The notes below the pieces were generated by a model. That model saw only the letters and a program-made list of their open reading frames with translations. It had not been told where the DNA came from and ran no database searches. Shown piece after piece: positions 24,979 through 32,357 of a stretch of 35,490 nucleotides of DNA. Every line of letters begins with the position of its first letter. Positions within the stretch are counted from its first letter, which is position 1. The position numbers and the translations under genes are program-made. Where the stretch lies: the NCBI GenBank assembly GCA_902384525.1, contig CABMCA010000070.1:1-35490 (forward strand), given 5' to 3'. The DNA is from an uncultured archaeon. GTDB taxonomy: Archaea; Halobacteriota; Methanosarcinia; Methanosarcinales; Methanoperedenaceae.

Positions 24979-26152
24979 ACAGGCCTTTCAGGTAGATCGG
25001 GTTTGTTTTGACCGGTCTATCTGGACCGTTTATTTTCCTTCTGTTGTTAAGCGGTCTGATCAGATCCGTTTTGATACTGACCTGGTAGATCGGCTTAACC
25101 TGGAGGACCGGCTTAAAGAGACTTTCATAAAAGGTCGTGGCCGGGAAAAAGTATTTTATTTTGAAAAAGGATCAGCTGTTGCTTATGCGAAGTATGGTTT
25201 AAGGCTTCGAGGTACGCGGTCACTTATTGTTTATTTTAATTTCAATCGTTATTTTATTGAAAAAAATAGCTATAAGCACGATATCAAGTGTCCTGTTATT
25301 CATGATGATAATTTTCTTCCACTTGAATCCACTGTTACGCTGAAAGATTACCTGGACGTTTTTAATACGATCCTTCCAGGTAGTCTTAGGGAGATTTATC
25401 TTAGTTTGTATTCTCAGTTCTGGCCTGATGATCCAGCTGTAATAAACGGCGAAGAGCCTGTAATAAAACCAACTACTTTGGAAGTGGCCAGGGAAATGTA
25501 TCCCCTCGATGTTCAGACGGTCCGAACGGATCTGGCGGTTAAAGGCAAGCATTTTGAGGCCGGTGAATATTCTCCAACGAAAAAGCCGTTCAAGTCATAT
25601 AATGATCAATCGAAGATGATTTATTTCGGGGAAGCTCCGGAAGGTCTCAATATGAGTATAGACGGGGCTGAGCTCGTGACTGATGTAGATTGCTGGAATT
25701 GGAGGGATGAGGGTGATCCAAAACAAGGAAAACTATATCAGAAATCAATTAACTTGGCTCGGTTCGAGGTTACGCTGTACGGAAAACAAATAGAGTTTGG
25801 ATATTCCGGACAAGATGACCAGGAAGAGGGAGTAAAATTCATCCTTGATGGATACGCTGAAGATGTAGGGATCTCGTTTGTTCCCCGGGAAGTAAATTAT
25901 GATCAGATGGTTGAGCTGCAGGCGAAGTTATTAAAACTGGATAAAGCTACTATTGGGATGATTTTTCGGGAGGGGACTTACTGGCCAGCTACCAGGGCAA
26001 ATCATAATTTAACCAAAAGGTTAAGTAGGCGAGGCCTGATAATAAAAAATCAGCGCGGTTTGTGGATCGTAAATCCAGCTTTTTTGAAGATTTTCGAAAA
26101 ATACATCCAGCCGAAGGGCGATGATATGGTGTATATCCCGAAGCTTCTGTAA
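24953..26152 (+). CDS. Rolling-circle-type Rep protein candidate (gene II/CRI- or Rep_trans-like)
   Basis: 399 residues. The most telling segment is QGKLYQKSINLARFEVTLYG (about 258-277). It matches the 'K-x-Y-x-K ... R-x-E-x-x-L' signature seen in rolling-circle Rep proteins of the gene II/CRI and Rep_trans kinds. Upstream are beta-rich DVFNTILPGSLREIYLSLYS and NMSIDGAELVTD. A C-terminal winged-helix-like part (about 310-399, KLLKLDKATIGMIFREGTYW) could bind origin DNA. I see no clear HUH pair, so the assignment is moderate. It is the last gene of the replication operon and is followed by about 600 bp of hairpins, as expected for an initiator beside its origin. Confidence 0.5.
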   Translation: MKELRNLHEQAFQVDRVCFDRSIWTVYFPSVVKRSDQIRFDTDLVDRLNLEDRLKETFIKGRGREKVFYFEKGSAVAYAKYGLRLRGTRSLIVYFNFNRYFIEKNSYKHDIKCPVIHDDNFLPLESTVTLKDYLDVFNTILPGSLREIYLSLYSQFWPDDPAVINGEEPVIKPTTLEVAREMYPLDVQTVRTDLAVKGKHFEAGEYSPTKKPFKSYNDQSKMIYFGEAPEGLNMSIDGAELVTDVDCWNWRDEGDPKQGKLYQKSINLARFEVTLYGKQIEFGYSGQDDQEEGVKFILDGYAEDVGISFVPREVNYDQMVELQAKLLKLDKATIGMIFREGTYWPATRANHNLTKRLSRRGLIIKNQRGLWIVNPAFLKIFEKYIQPKGDDMVYIPKLL

Positions 26153-26195
26153 CCTGATAGGAACCATCTTCATTTTCTTTAGGTGAATCGTCTGG

Positions 26196-26352
26196 GGTCG
26201 TCGATGCCTCGACACCGGTGATGAACTGAGGGAAGGTTGCGCGAAGTAGAAGCATCCCTGTTATGAGCTTCAGCGGAATTTTCTAATAAAAAAAACTTTT
26301 TCCGTGAAGCGATATTTTACTGATTGGGGGGCTGTCGATGCCTCAGCCCCCC
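26196..26352. other. Hairpin pair with a shared loop sequence; candidate strand origins
   Basis: Hairpin A: GTCGA-tgcc-TCGAC at 26200-26213, extended to 26196-26216. Hairpin B: GCTTCAGCGGAA/TTCCGTGAAGC, arms 26267-26278 and 26300-26310. Hairpin C: perfect 9-bp GGGGGGCTG/CAGCCCCCC (26326-26334, 26344-26352) with loop TCGATGCCT. GTCGATGCCTC occurs in both A and C (26200-26210; in C the run GTCGATGCCTC at 26334-26344). A repeated hairpin-loop sequence next to a Rep-like gene is what a rolling-circle nick site looks like. Function is inferred. Confidence 0.5.
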
Positions 26353-26468
26353 GTCGGCTGACATCAATCACTGACGGCCACGTGTAGAAAGAGGTATCCA
26401 GGGAAGCAGGAGCCGTACCTGCCATGCCAGTTACGCGAATCAGGGGAGGAATGAGACTTTAAAAGAGT

Positions 26469-26605
26469 ATATCCGTGGTGCTATCGCCGCCCTGCCATAA
26501 AATAAGATCAGAAGACTGGGAATATCATGTTTGCGCTGCAGTTCGGCGCAAACTTGATTTTCCCATGCTTCAATGACGTTATGGCAGGGCGGGCAGCACG
26601 GATAT
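26469..26605. repeat. 137-bp nested inverted repeat (packaging-signal-like or MITE-like)
   Basis: Outer arms 26469-26500 and 26579-26605 pair as ATATCCGTG plus CCGCCCTGCCATAA with a small bulge. Inside is GTTTGCGC-(9 nt)-GCGCAAAC at 26529-26553. Two readings are possible: an inovirus packaging hairpin, or a short non-autonomous element with terminal inverted repeats. No flanking direct repeat was clear enough to settle it. Confidence 0.6.
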
Positions 26606-26673
26606 TAACCTTTGGTCGTAATGACAGGAAAGGCCGCTTCGTGTCAGCTTCAGCCGTTTTTAGCATGGTAAAC

Positions 26674-26819
26674 GCGACTCTACGCAGTTCGTAGTGTCGC
26701 CCAGCCTCACCTTTCAACGGGCGAGCCGTCCCGCCGCAGCGGGATGCGTGCCGAAGGCCGCACCGCAAAGGCGGCTCGCCGGTTGGAAGGGCGCCGTCCA
26801 AACCCCGGCGTGAGCCGCC
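26674..26819. ncRNA. GC-rich structured region, possible non-coding RNA
   Basis: GCGAC-t-CTACG/CGTAG-t-GTCGC (26674-26700) is followed by a 19-nt long stem (26710-26728 with 26772-26790; one wobble, one mismatch) that encloses TCCCGC-cgca-GCGGGA (26729-26744). GGCGGCTC (26770-26777) can instead pair with GAGCCGCC (26812-26819), so two folds exclude each other. A GC-rich island in an AT-rich setting often marks structured RNA. Strand is not determined. Confidence 0.4.
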
Positions 26820-27143
26820 TATACTAGTAGGTAGAAAGTTGTGGCCACATTTTGGACACTTCTCCCAACGCTTCTTGATTTCGTGTATTTTTAACCTTTT
26901 ATTTAGTGTCTCCCGATGTTTTTATTTACTATGAATATATTATAATTTAATGCTTCACCCGATAGCGTTTTCTATATATCACGATTTATCATTTTATCCG
27001 TAACGGAATCACCTATAAAAATAAGAATATTAATTATATAATAGGTCTTATCATCTATATTAAAACCGTTATCAGTAACCTTATAACGATAGCTTTATTA
27101 TAGATTAACGTATTAATGTATCGATGACCTCATTCATCGATTT

Positions 27144-28175
27144 CTAAAGATCCCAGAATATTCGCTGAATTTTTTTTACTTCATCTAATCGAGCCCTTAT
27201 CTGGGGGCTTACTTCATACTGTTTTCTTTGCGCTTCTTTCCCCATGAATACATCCAGAACAGCCGTAACAGAGCGCGCAAGAAGATCAAGATCATAACCT
27301 CCTTCAAGAACCGCTGCAACTTTTCCGCCACAGTTCTCTTTAGCTATCGATTTTACTATAGTCGCAAGAACAGAAAAACCTTCCACGCTCATTCGCATCT
27401 GTGCAAGGCCATCCTTATTGCATGCATCAAAGCCGGCTGAAATCAACACGATATCAGGACGAAACTTATGCGCTGCCGGAACAAGTATTTCTTCAAATGC
27501 GGCGATGAATCCGGAATCTCCTGTTCCGGCAGGCAGAGGAACATTGATGTTATATCCCTCCCCATTGCCAATGCCTGTTTCATCAAGCCATCCCGTTCCA
27601 GGATAATGAGGATACTGATGGGTTGAAAAATACAATACCGACGAGTCATCGTAAAACGCATCCTGCGTGCCATTCCCGTGATGCACATCCCAGTCCACTA
27701 TCAACACACGCTTTTTACCTCTTTTCTGGGCATGGCGAGCCGCAATGGCAATATTGTTGAATATGCAAAATCCCATCCCCCATTCAGGGGTTGCATGATG
27801 ACCTGGCGGCCTTACCAGAGCGAATGAAGAATCGAGTGCATCGATCACAGAATCAACAGAGGTTATCGCACCGCCTGCTGCAAGGAGTGCTACTTCATAT
27901 GAATCCCGGGATAAAACGGTATCAGGGTCAAGGGGCATCTCAAGTTCGGAATATCTCCTGGCTTTTTCGATATACTCTTCAGGATGAATATACTGGATTT
28001 CTTCAATCCTCGCGCTCTTTGGCTCGACCAATTCCAGCTTTTCCAGCATACCCGTTTCTTTCAGGTGGGCGATTATCGAAAGCAGACGCTCTTTTCTCTC
28101 AGGATGTGACCCTGTATCATGTTTCAGGTAATCAGGATGATAAATAATGCCTGTTCTGGTCTTAATGTTTGACAA
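27144..28175 (-). CDS. Histone deacetylase family protein (AcuC/HdaH-like)
   Basis: 343 residues. Catalytic His pair RPPGHHA (H126, H127), zinc ligands D163 and H165 in DWDVHHGNGT and D250 in SAGFDAC, and the transition-state Tyr294 in EGGYDL are all present, so the enzyme should be active. It deacetylates N-acetylated amines; archaeal substrates may be Alba, acetylated lysines or polyamines (family knowledge). The first codon of the longest frame is TTG 28175, with no ATG nearby and no clear Shine-Dalgarno, so the start is uncertain. Confidence 0.88.
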   Translation of the reverse strand: MSNIKTRTGIIYHPDYLKHDTGSHPERKERLLSIIAHLKETGMLEKLELVEPKSARIEEIQYIHPEEYIEKARRYSELEMPLDPDTVLSRDSYEVALLAAGGAITSVDSVIDALDSSFALVRPPGHHATPEWGMGFCIFNNIAIAARHAQKRGKKRVLIVDWDVHHGNGTQDAFYDDSSVLYFSTHQYPHYPGTGWLDETGIGNGEGYNINVPLPAGTGDSGFIAAFEEILVPAAHKFRPDIVLISAGFDACNKDGLAQMRMSVEGFSVLATIVKSIAKENCGGKVAAVLEGGYDLDLLARSVTAVLDVFMGKEAQRKQYEVSPQIRARLDEVKKIQRIFWDL

Positions 28176-28204
28176 TGGAGTAAAAAGAAAATGGAAAAAT
28201 ATAT

Positions 28205-28603
28205 CTAAGCAAGTTTCTTCCCTGCATTTGGACCATATGTTGCATCGTATATCTCTTTCACATGGAATACGAATGCGGACTTGCCGGGCAATTTCTTGGA
28301 ATCTGCCATCTCTTTGGCGCTTGAAAATCTTTCCCCTTTATTCTCTATATCCACAGTTCCTTTTATCTGGTAGGATTTCTTGGCATCACCATCATAAGCA
28401 ACGATCGCCATATTGGGATTTGCTTCAATGTTCTTTCGTGTCTTGTTGAAGAAATTATCCACAAATAATATTGTTTCATCATCCAGTATCTTCCACATTG
28501 TAACAAATACTACGTTGGGTTTCCCACTCTTATCTGCTGTCGCTATAGGCAATGGTTTTTGCTTTGCGACAATATCCTTTATATCAGAAGGCATTTTTAC
28601 CAT
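28205..28603 (-). CDS. Pyridoxamine-5'-phosphate-oxidase-like (PPOX) flavin-binding protein
   Basis: 132 residues. Split-barrel start PLPIATADKSGKPNVVFVTM, then LFVDNFFNKTRKNIEANPNMAIVAYD, a pattern typical of small PPOX-class flavoproteins. ATG 28603 with GGTGAT ahead. These proteins bind FMN or F420; the substrate cannot be told. It lies 29 bases upstream of the deacetylase-family gene on the same strand, so the two may be cotranscribed. Confidence 0.8.
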   Translation of the reverse strand: MVKMPSDIKDIVAKQKPLPIATADKSGKPNVVFVTMWKILDDETILFVDNFFNKTRKNIEANPNMAIVAYDGDAKKSYQIKGTVDIENKGERFSSAKEMADSKKLPGKSAFVFHVKEIYDATYGPNAGKKLA

Positions 28604-28695
28604 AAATTATCACCGTTATTCGTTTAGTTTGCATTTATCATAAAGTTTTTGATTTAATTTTGATTCCCCTATCATTTGAAAGATGAAAAACCGCA

Positions 28696-28706
28696 AGTAA
28701 TATAAA
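28696..28706 (+). promoter_or_regulatory. TATA box of the LeuA-like gene
   Basis: AAGTAATATAA lies about 25-30 bases before ATG 28730, so the transcript is probably leaderless. Confidence 0.4.
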
Positions 28707-28729
28707 TCCTGATAACAATCAGTCAGCCA

Positions 28730-30034
28730 ATGAAAATATACAGGTCATACGAGGATTTGCCAAAAATCAAGCTGCCTATGGGGCAGGATGTCTTTATAAG
28801 CGACAGTACGATCCGTGACGGCTCGCAGATGCCAGGGATTGTGATGAAAAAACGGCATAAGACCGAAATATATGAATATCTTCATAAGATAGGGATCGAG
28901 AAACTTGAAACTTTTGTCTTTAACGACCGGGACAGGGAAGCTGCCAGGGAAATGCTTAACAGGGGATATGAGTTCCCTGAAGTGACAGGATGGGCAAGGG
29001 CAAATCCCAAGGATATCGATTTTGTCCTGAGCATGGACGGAATCAAGGAAACAGGTATATTGATGTCTGTTTCAGATTCACATGTCATTGACAAGATGGG
29101 TCTTAAGAGCAGGGAAGAAGCCGAAAAGAAATATACCGATGCATTACAGTATGCTGTTGACCACGGCCTCAAAACAAGAGCGCACATAGAGGACATGACC
29201 CGTGCGGATAACGAAGGTTTTGTGTTCCCTCTTATCCAGAAACTCCTTGATATCGATCCTGATTGCATCATTCGGCTTTGCGATACTGTTGGCTTCTGGA
29301 TACCGTTTCCAGATGTCGATGAGCCATATGGTATTCCTCACATTACTCAGCGGCTTTTGGAGATCGGAACGAAAAATATCGAAACCCATATCCACGATGA
29401 CTTTGGGATGTCGGTAGCGTGTTCTATTGCAGGATACTGGTACGGTGCGAACTGGTCAAGCCTTACTTTCCTCGGAATAGGAGAGCGCGCAGGGAATGCG
29501 GAGCTTGAAAAGATAGCTCTTTTCCTGATCCAGAGAGTAGAGGGATTCCAGAAATATGACTTAAAATCTATCACTGAATTTGCGCGATTCATGGAAAGAG
29601 AGATCGGGATACGAGTCCCGCGCAATAAATCGGTTGTCGGGAAGAATATTTTTGCGCACGAAAGCGGGATTCATGCTGCCGGGATCATCAAAAACCCATT
29701 CACCTATGAACCTTATCCGCCAGAGATCGTTGGCGGAAAGAGGGAATTGATGATAGGTGATTCCTCAGGACTTGAGGTAATTCGTTTCAAGGTGGAAGAG
29801 GCCCTTAATGAATTGATGCATGTTAAGATCAAGATAGAAAAGAACGATACGCGTGTAAAGGCTATCCAGGCTGATATCCAGAAATTGTACAATCAGGAGA
29901 AACGCATATCAGCTATCTCTGATGAAGAACTGAAGAAATTTGTCGAGAAGTATTTCATGCTTGAATCGATCATTGATGAACATAGCCAGAACGAAAAAAT
30001 GTATAATCAAAACCCAAACATTTCCAAAAAATGA
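28730..30034 (+). CDS. LeuA/homocitrate-synthase family acyltransferase (exact substrate unclear)
   Basis: 434 residues with a TIM-barrel DRE-TIM fold: DSTIRDGSQMPG (25-36) supplies the metal and substrate Arg-Asp, and ETHIHDDFGMSVA near 217-229 the His-x-His metal ligands. GKNIFAHESGIHAAGI near 304-319 is typical of isopropylmalate and homocitrate synthases. The regulatory domain of LeuA is absent; the C-terminal 100 residues are helical. Candidates are 2-isopropylmalate, homocitrate, citramalate or Re-citrate synthase. The unusual SDSTIRDGSQ start differs from the DTTLRDGEQ of LeuA, so I do not assign one. Confidence 0.8.
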   Translation: MKIYRSYEDLPKIKLPMGQDVFISDSTIRDGSQMPGIVMKKRHKTEIYEYLHKIGIEKLETFVFNDRDREAAREMLNRGYEFPEVTGWARANPKDIDFVLSMDGIKETGILMSVSDSHVIDKMGLKSREEAEKKYTDALQYAVDHGLKTRAHIEDMTRADNEGFVFPLIQKLLDIDPDCIIRLCDTVGFWIPFPDVDEPYGIPHITQRLLEIGTKNIETHIHDDFGMSVACSIAGYWYGANWSSLTFLGIGERAGNAELEKIALFLIQRVEGFQKYDLKSITEFARFMEREIGIRVPRNKSVVGKNIFAHESGIHAAGIIKNPFTYEPYPPEIVGGKRELMIGDSSGLEVIRFKVEEALNELMHVKIKIEKNDTRVKAIQADIQKLYNQEKRISAISDEELKKFVEKYFMLESIIDEHSQNEKMYNQNPNISKK

Positions 30035-30285
30035 AAATGCCAATCTGCAATTGCGGATTGAGCATCCTCCAGAACCCCGCAAATTTCATTGCGAGGTTGG
30101 TAAGTACCGAAAGGTTTATAGATGATGATGATTTATCTTAAAACGGAAATATGGTTGTGGGATAATTAAAAAAATTTAGTTTCCCTTGACTATGAAATTT
30201 CCTTTCTAAATGGGTGGTGCCGATCAGGGAGATTAAGCTAAACTTGATTTAGATATATTTCAGGAATATTTAGGGAGAGGAAAAT
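30035..30285. other. Spacer with two hairpins after the LeuA-like gene
   Basis: CAATC-t-GCAATTGC-g-GATTG (about 30041-30060) and CCCCGCAA-atttca-TTGCGAGG (about 30075-30096) fold as stems soon after the stop codon. They are plausible transcript ends. The rest is AT-rich without coding character. Confidence 0.4.
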
Positions 30286-30405
30286 ATGAGGAAAGACGAG
30301 TTAGGTGGGATTCAATCCAATAAGGAATGCAATATGAAAAATCCGGATGTAATTATGTTTGCTCCGCAACAAAGACGATCGGATCAGGTAAGGGGGATGA
30401 ATTAA
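30286..30405 (+). CDS. 39-residue leader ORF upstream of the metalloprotease
   Basis: ATG 30286 with GGGAGAGG at 30273-30280. The peptide starts MRKDELGGIQSNKECNMKNP and ends QVRGMN; its TAA overlaps the protease ATG (TAATG). No hydrophobic stretch and no family recognised. The strong Shine-Dalgarno and coupling argue that it is translated, perhaps as a partner, inhibitor or coupling leader. Confidence 0.5.
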   Translation: MRKDELGGIQSNKECNMKNPDVIMFAPQQRRSDQVRGMN

Positions 30406-32279
30406 TGAAAATAGAATTTGCAAAACCTCCGGCGGAAGAGCTATCAGATCAACCTGCTCCCCCCCGCAAAGCAGCAAAAATAGGATTAGAAGCAGTATCA
30501 AAAAGAAAATCGGCTTTGATAATAGATGACAACAATAGTATTCATGCCGGAGAAAGTCAGAGTCTGCCCATATTCATGTCGGCATTTAAAACATTGGGGT
30601 ATGATGTTAAATTAGAGAAATCAAATGAGACTATATATACAACATGGAAAGGATATGATATTGTGGTCTGGAGCTGTAGTGATGATTATTCTGCCGTAAA
30701 TACCACTAAATACATGCAGATGCTTATTGAATATGTAGATAAGGGAGGACGTATTTTACTTGAGAGCGGAAACGTTGCCGCATGGGCAGAAGAATATGGA
30801 GAAACAGCCCTGAATCGCATGTTCCGTGAAACGGTACTTCATTCTACAGGAGATTGGGTATATCACGATGTTGGCGATTTGAAATTAAAAACAAATCATC
30901 CTATCGCGACCACACCGAATGCGCTTCCCGAAACTATTGGTTTTACGCCTACTGATCCCGGAGATGACTCAGGAAATGCCAACGCGGTCAGAATTTTGAC
31001 TGATGCTACAGGCATATATAATTGGTCTTCTGTTGCCTACGAAGGCACACTTGTAAAAGATAGTATAGCAAAAAAATCATACGGGCTCATAGCATATGAT
31101 TCCAAGGAAAAAAATGGCGGTCGAATTGTATACTTTGCCTTTGATATAGATGATATTGACAGCCCTGATATTCAACAGAAATTGATACAAAACTCAGTAA
31201 ATTGGCTTGGTAATGGGATAAAAGTAAGTGGCTTAGGAATGAATATAAGGTTATGCAGCCTGCCAAAGCCGCCTGAACGCGTTTTTCCAAAAGACATCGA
31301 TCCCAAACGCCTACAATTAATTATAATGCTTGCCCAGAAGTGGGTGAATGGAACCGTGCTGCACTATTGCTTCCTCGACCAGCCCGCCGAATATGTCGGA
31401 GCTGATGAGCAGAAGAAGGTTGTGCGCGACGGTTTCAATAAGTGGAAGCAACTGGGAATAGGGATTAAGTTTGAAGAGGTCGCAAATCCAGGCGATGCCC
31501 AGATCCGCATCGGCTTCCTGCGGGGTGATGGTACCTGGTCGGCAGTCGGCCGGGATCTCTTTAGCGTAGGGCCGAATGAGAGAACAATGAACTTCGGCTG
31601 GGATCTAATCACGGAAGATCCCAGGGGAGTTGACACGCCAACGCATGAGATCGGCCACGCACTGGGATTCCCTCATGAGCACCAGAACCCTAAAGCTGGC
31701 ATCGTGTGGAATGAAGATGCAGTTTACGATTGGGCGACAAGGACCCAGGGTTGGAAAAAGGAAGATACTGATAGAAATATCATAAGCAAGATCGTACCAG
31801 ATGAGGTTGAAGGGTCAACTTGGGATCCCGACTCGATCATGCATTACGCATTCGCAGCAGGGTTGATCAATGAGCCTGAACAATACAGGAACGGCCTTAC
31901 ACCAGCGGGCGGGCTCTCTGAAAGGGATATCACCTGGGTCAGGACATTTTATCCGCCTCTTGATCCAACGACATCTACTGATCTAACCGTCAACACACCT
32001 GTACCCCTCTCACTCGGTTCCGGGGAACAGAGGGACTTTACCTTTGTGCCCGATGAGACGCGGACCTATAACTTTGCGACAGAGGGGGAGTCAGACACTG
32101 TGATGGTCCTGTTCGAAGAGAAGAACAATAAGAGGAACCAGCTAGCAGCTAATGACGATAGCGCAGAGAACTTCAATTCCCACACTTCATGGGGGCTAAC
32201 CAAAGGGAACAAATATGTGATAAGCATTCGGCTCTATCATGAGTGGGTCAAAGGCGATACTACTGTGAAAGTATGGTAG
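30405..32279 (+). CDS. Metzincin zinc metalloprotease with N-terminal ThuA/GATase-like domain
   Basis: 624 residues from ATG 30405 (GGGGG at 30393-30397). I chose it over an in-frame ATG at 30327 because of the RBS and the coupling to the leader ORF. About 35-280 is a class-I-amidotransferase/ThuA-like fold (SALIIDDNNSIHAGES, YDIVVWSCSDDYS). The protease domain holds HEIGHALGFPHEH (zinc His414, His418, His424; Glu415) and Met-turn SIMHY (Met479), as in astacin/matrixin-like metzincins. The C-terminal 100 residues form a pre-peptidase-like beta sandwich (DFTFVPDETRTYNFATEGES). There is no signal peptide, which is odd for a metzincin. Confidence 0.85.
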   Translation: MKIEFAKPPAEELSDQPAPPRKAAKIGLEAVSKRKSALIIDDNNSIHAGESQSLPIFMSAFKTLGYDVKLEKSNETIYTTWKGYDIVVWSCSDDYSAVNTTKYMQMLIEYVDKGGRILLESGNVAAWAEEYGETALNRMFRETVLHSTGDWVYHDVGDLKLKTNHPIATTPNALPETIGFTPTDPGDDSGNANAVRILTDATGIYNWSSVAYEGTLVKDSIAKKSYGLIAYDSKEKNGGRIVYFAFDIDDIDSPDIQQKLIQNSVNWLGNGIKVSGLGMNIRLCSLPKPPERVFPKDIDPKRLQLIIMLAQKWVNGTVLHYCFLDQPAEYVGADEQKKVVRDGFNKWKQLGIGIKFEEVANPGDAQIRIGFLRGDGTWSAVGRDLFSVGPNERTMNFGWDLITEDPRGVDTPTHEIGHALGFPHEHQNPKAGIVWNEDAVYDWATRTQGWKKEDTDRNIISKIVPDEVEGSTWDPDSIMHYAFAAGLINEPEQYRNGLTPAGGLSERDITWVRTFYPPLDPTTSTDLTVNTPVPLSLGSGEQRDFTFVPDETRTYNFATEGESDTVMVLFEEKNNKRNQLAANDDSAENFNSHTSWGLTKGNKYVISIRLYHEWVKGDTTVKVW

Positions 32280-32357
32280 GCGACAGGCATGTCAGGGTCT
32301 TGAATATCGGGAAAGTAGAAGTAACAGAGTCCTTCAAGGCCTTTCGGCGGAGTATGA

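Larger units (their letters stand above)
15650..26830. mobile_element. Inovirus-like archaeal provirus (boundaries approximate)
   Basis: An 11-kb block bounded by tRNA-Gln and the histone-deacetylase-family gene. Seen directly: a tyrosine recombinase; a signal-peptide plus C-terminal-TM surface protein; a run of tiny TM proteins; a coat-like peptide with basic tail; a Walker ATPase with C-terminal TM of the Zot/pI kind; a ParB-like protein; a Rep-like protein; and long hairpin regions. Known of the family: inoviruses are 5-15 kb, combine pI/Zot, small TM coat proteins, pIII and a rolling-circle Rep, and have been reported integrated in a few archaeal methanogens. Inferred: this is an inovirus or a close relative. 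Third-position T-rich codons differ from the flanking genes. No clear direct-repeat att pair was found, so the ends are estimates. Confidence 0.7.
26153..27143. other. Gene-free region: hairpin array then AT-rich spacer
   Basis: 26196-26820 is a chain of strong hairpins (listed separately). 26840-27143 is AT-rich with CGTTAT/ATAACG arms (27067-27088) and no coding frame. The reverse frame at 26508-26801 runs over the hairpins and is not accepted as a gene. The change from structured to AT-rich DNA near 26830 is my estimate for the right end of the element. Confidence 0.6.

Noticed and set aside
26508-26801. 97-residue reverse-strand frame
   Set aside because: It runs across several strong hairpins and has an Arg/Pro/Gly-rich composition; explained better by structured DNA than by a gene.
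26160-26830. Group II intron or its domain V
   Set aside because: I looked for the conserved AGCCGTAT...GTACGGTT pattern and found only a loose partial match; no reverse transcriptase is present.
15610-26835. Imperfect 17-18-base similarity (AGCGGCCTAACTAATAG near 15611, AGCCGCCTATACTAGTAG near 26813) as att pair
   Set aside because: Only about 15 of 18 positions match with a gap; could be chance. Worth testing, but not supported enough to call.
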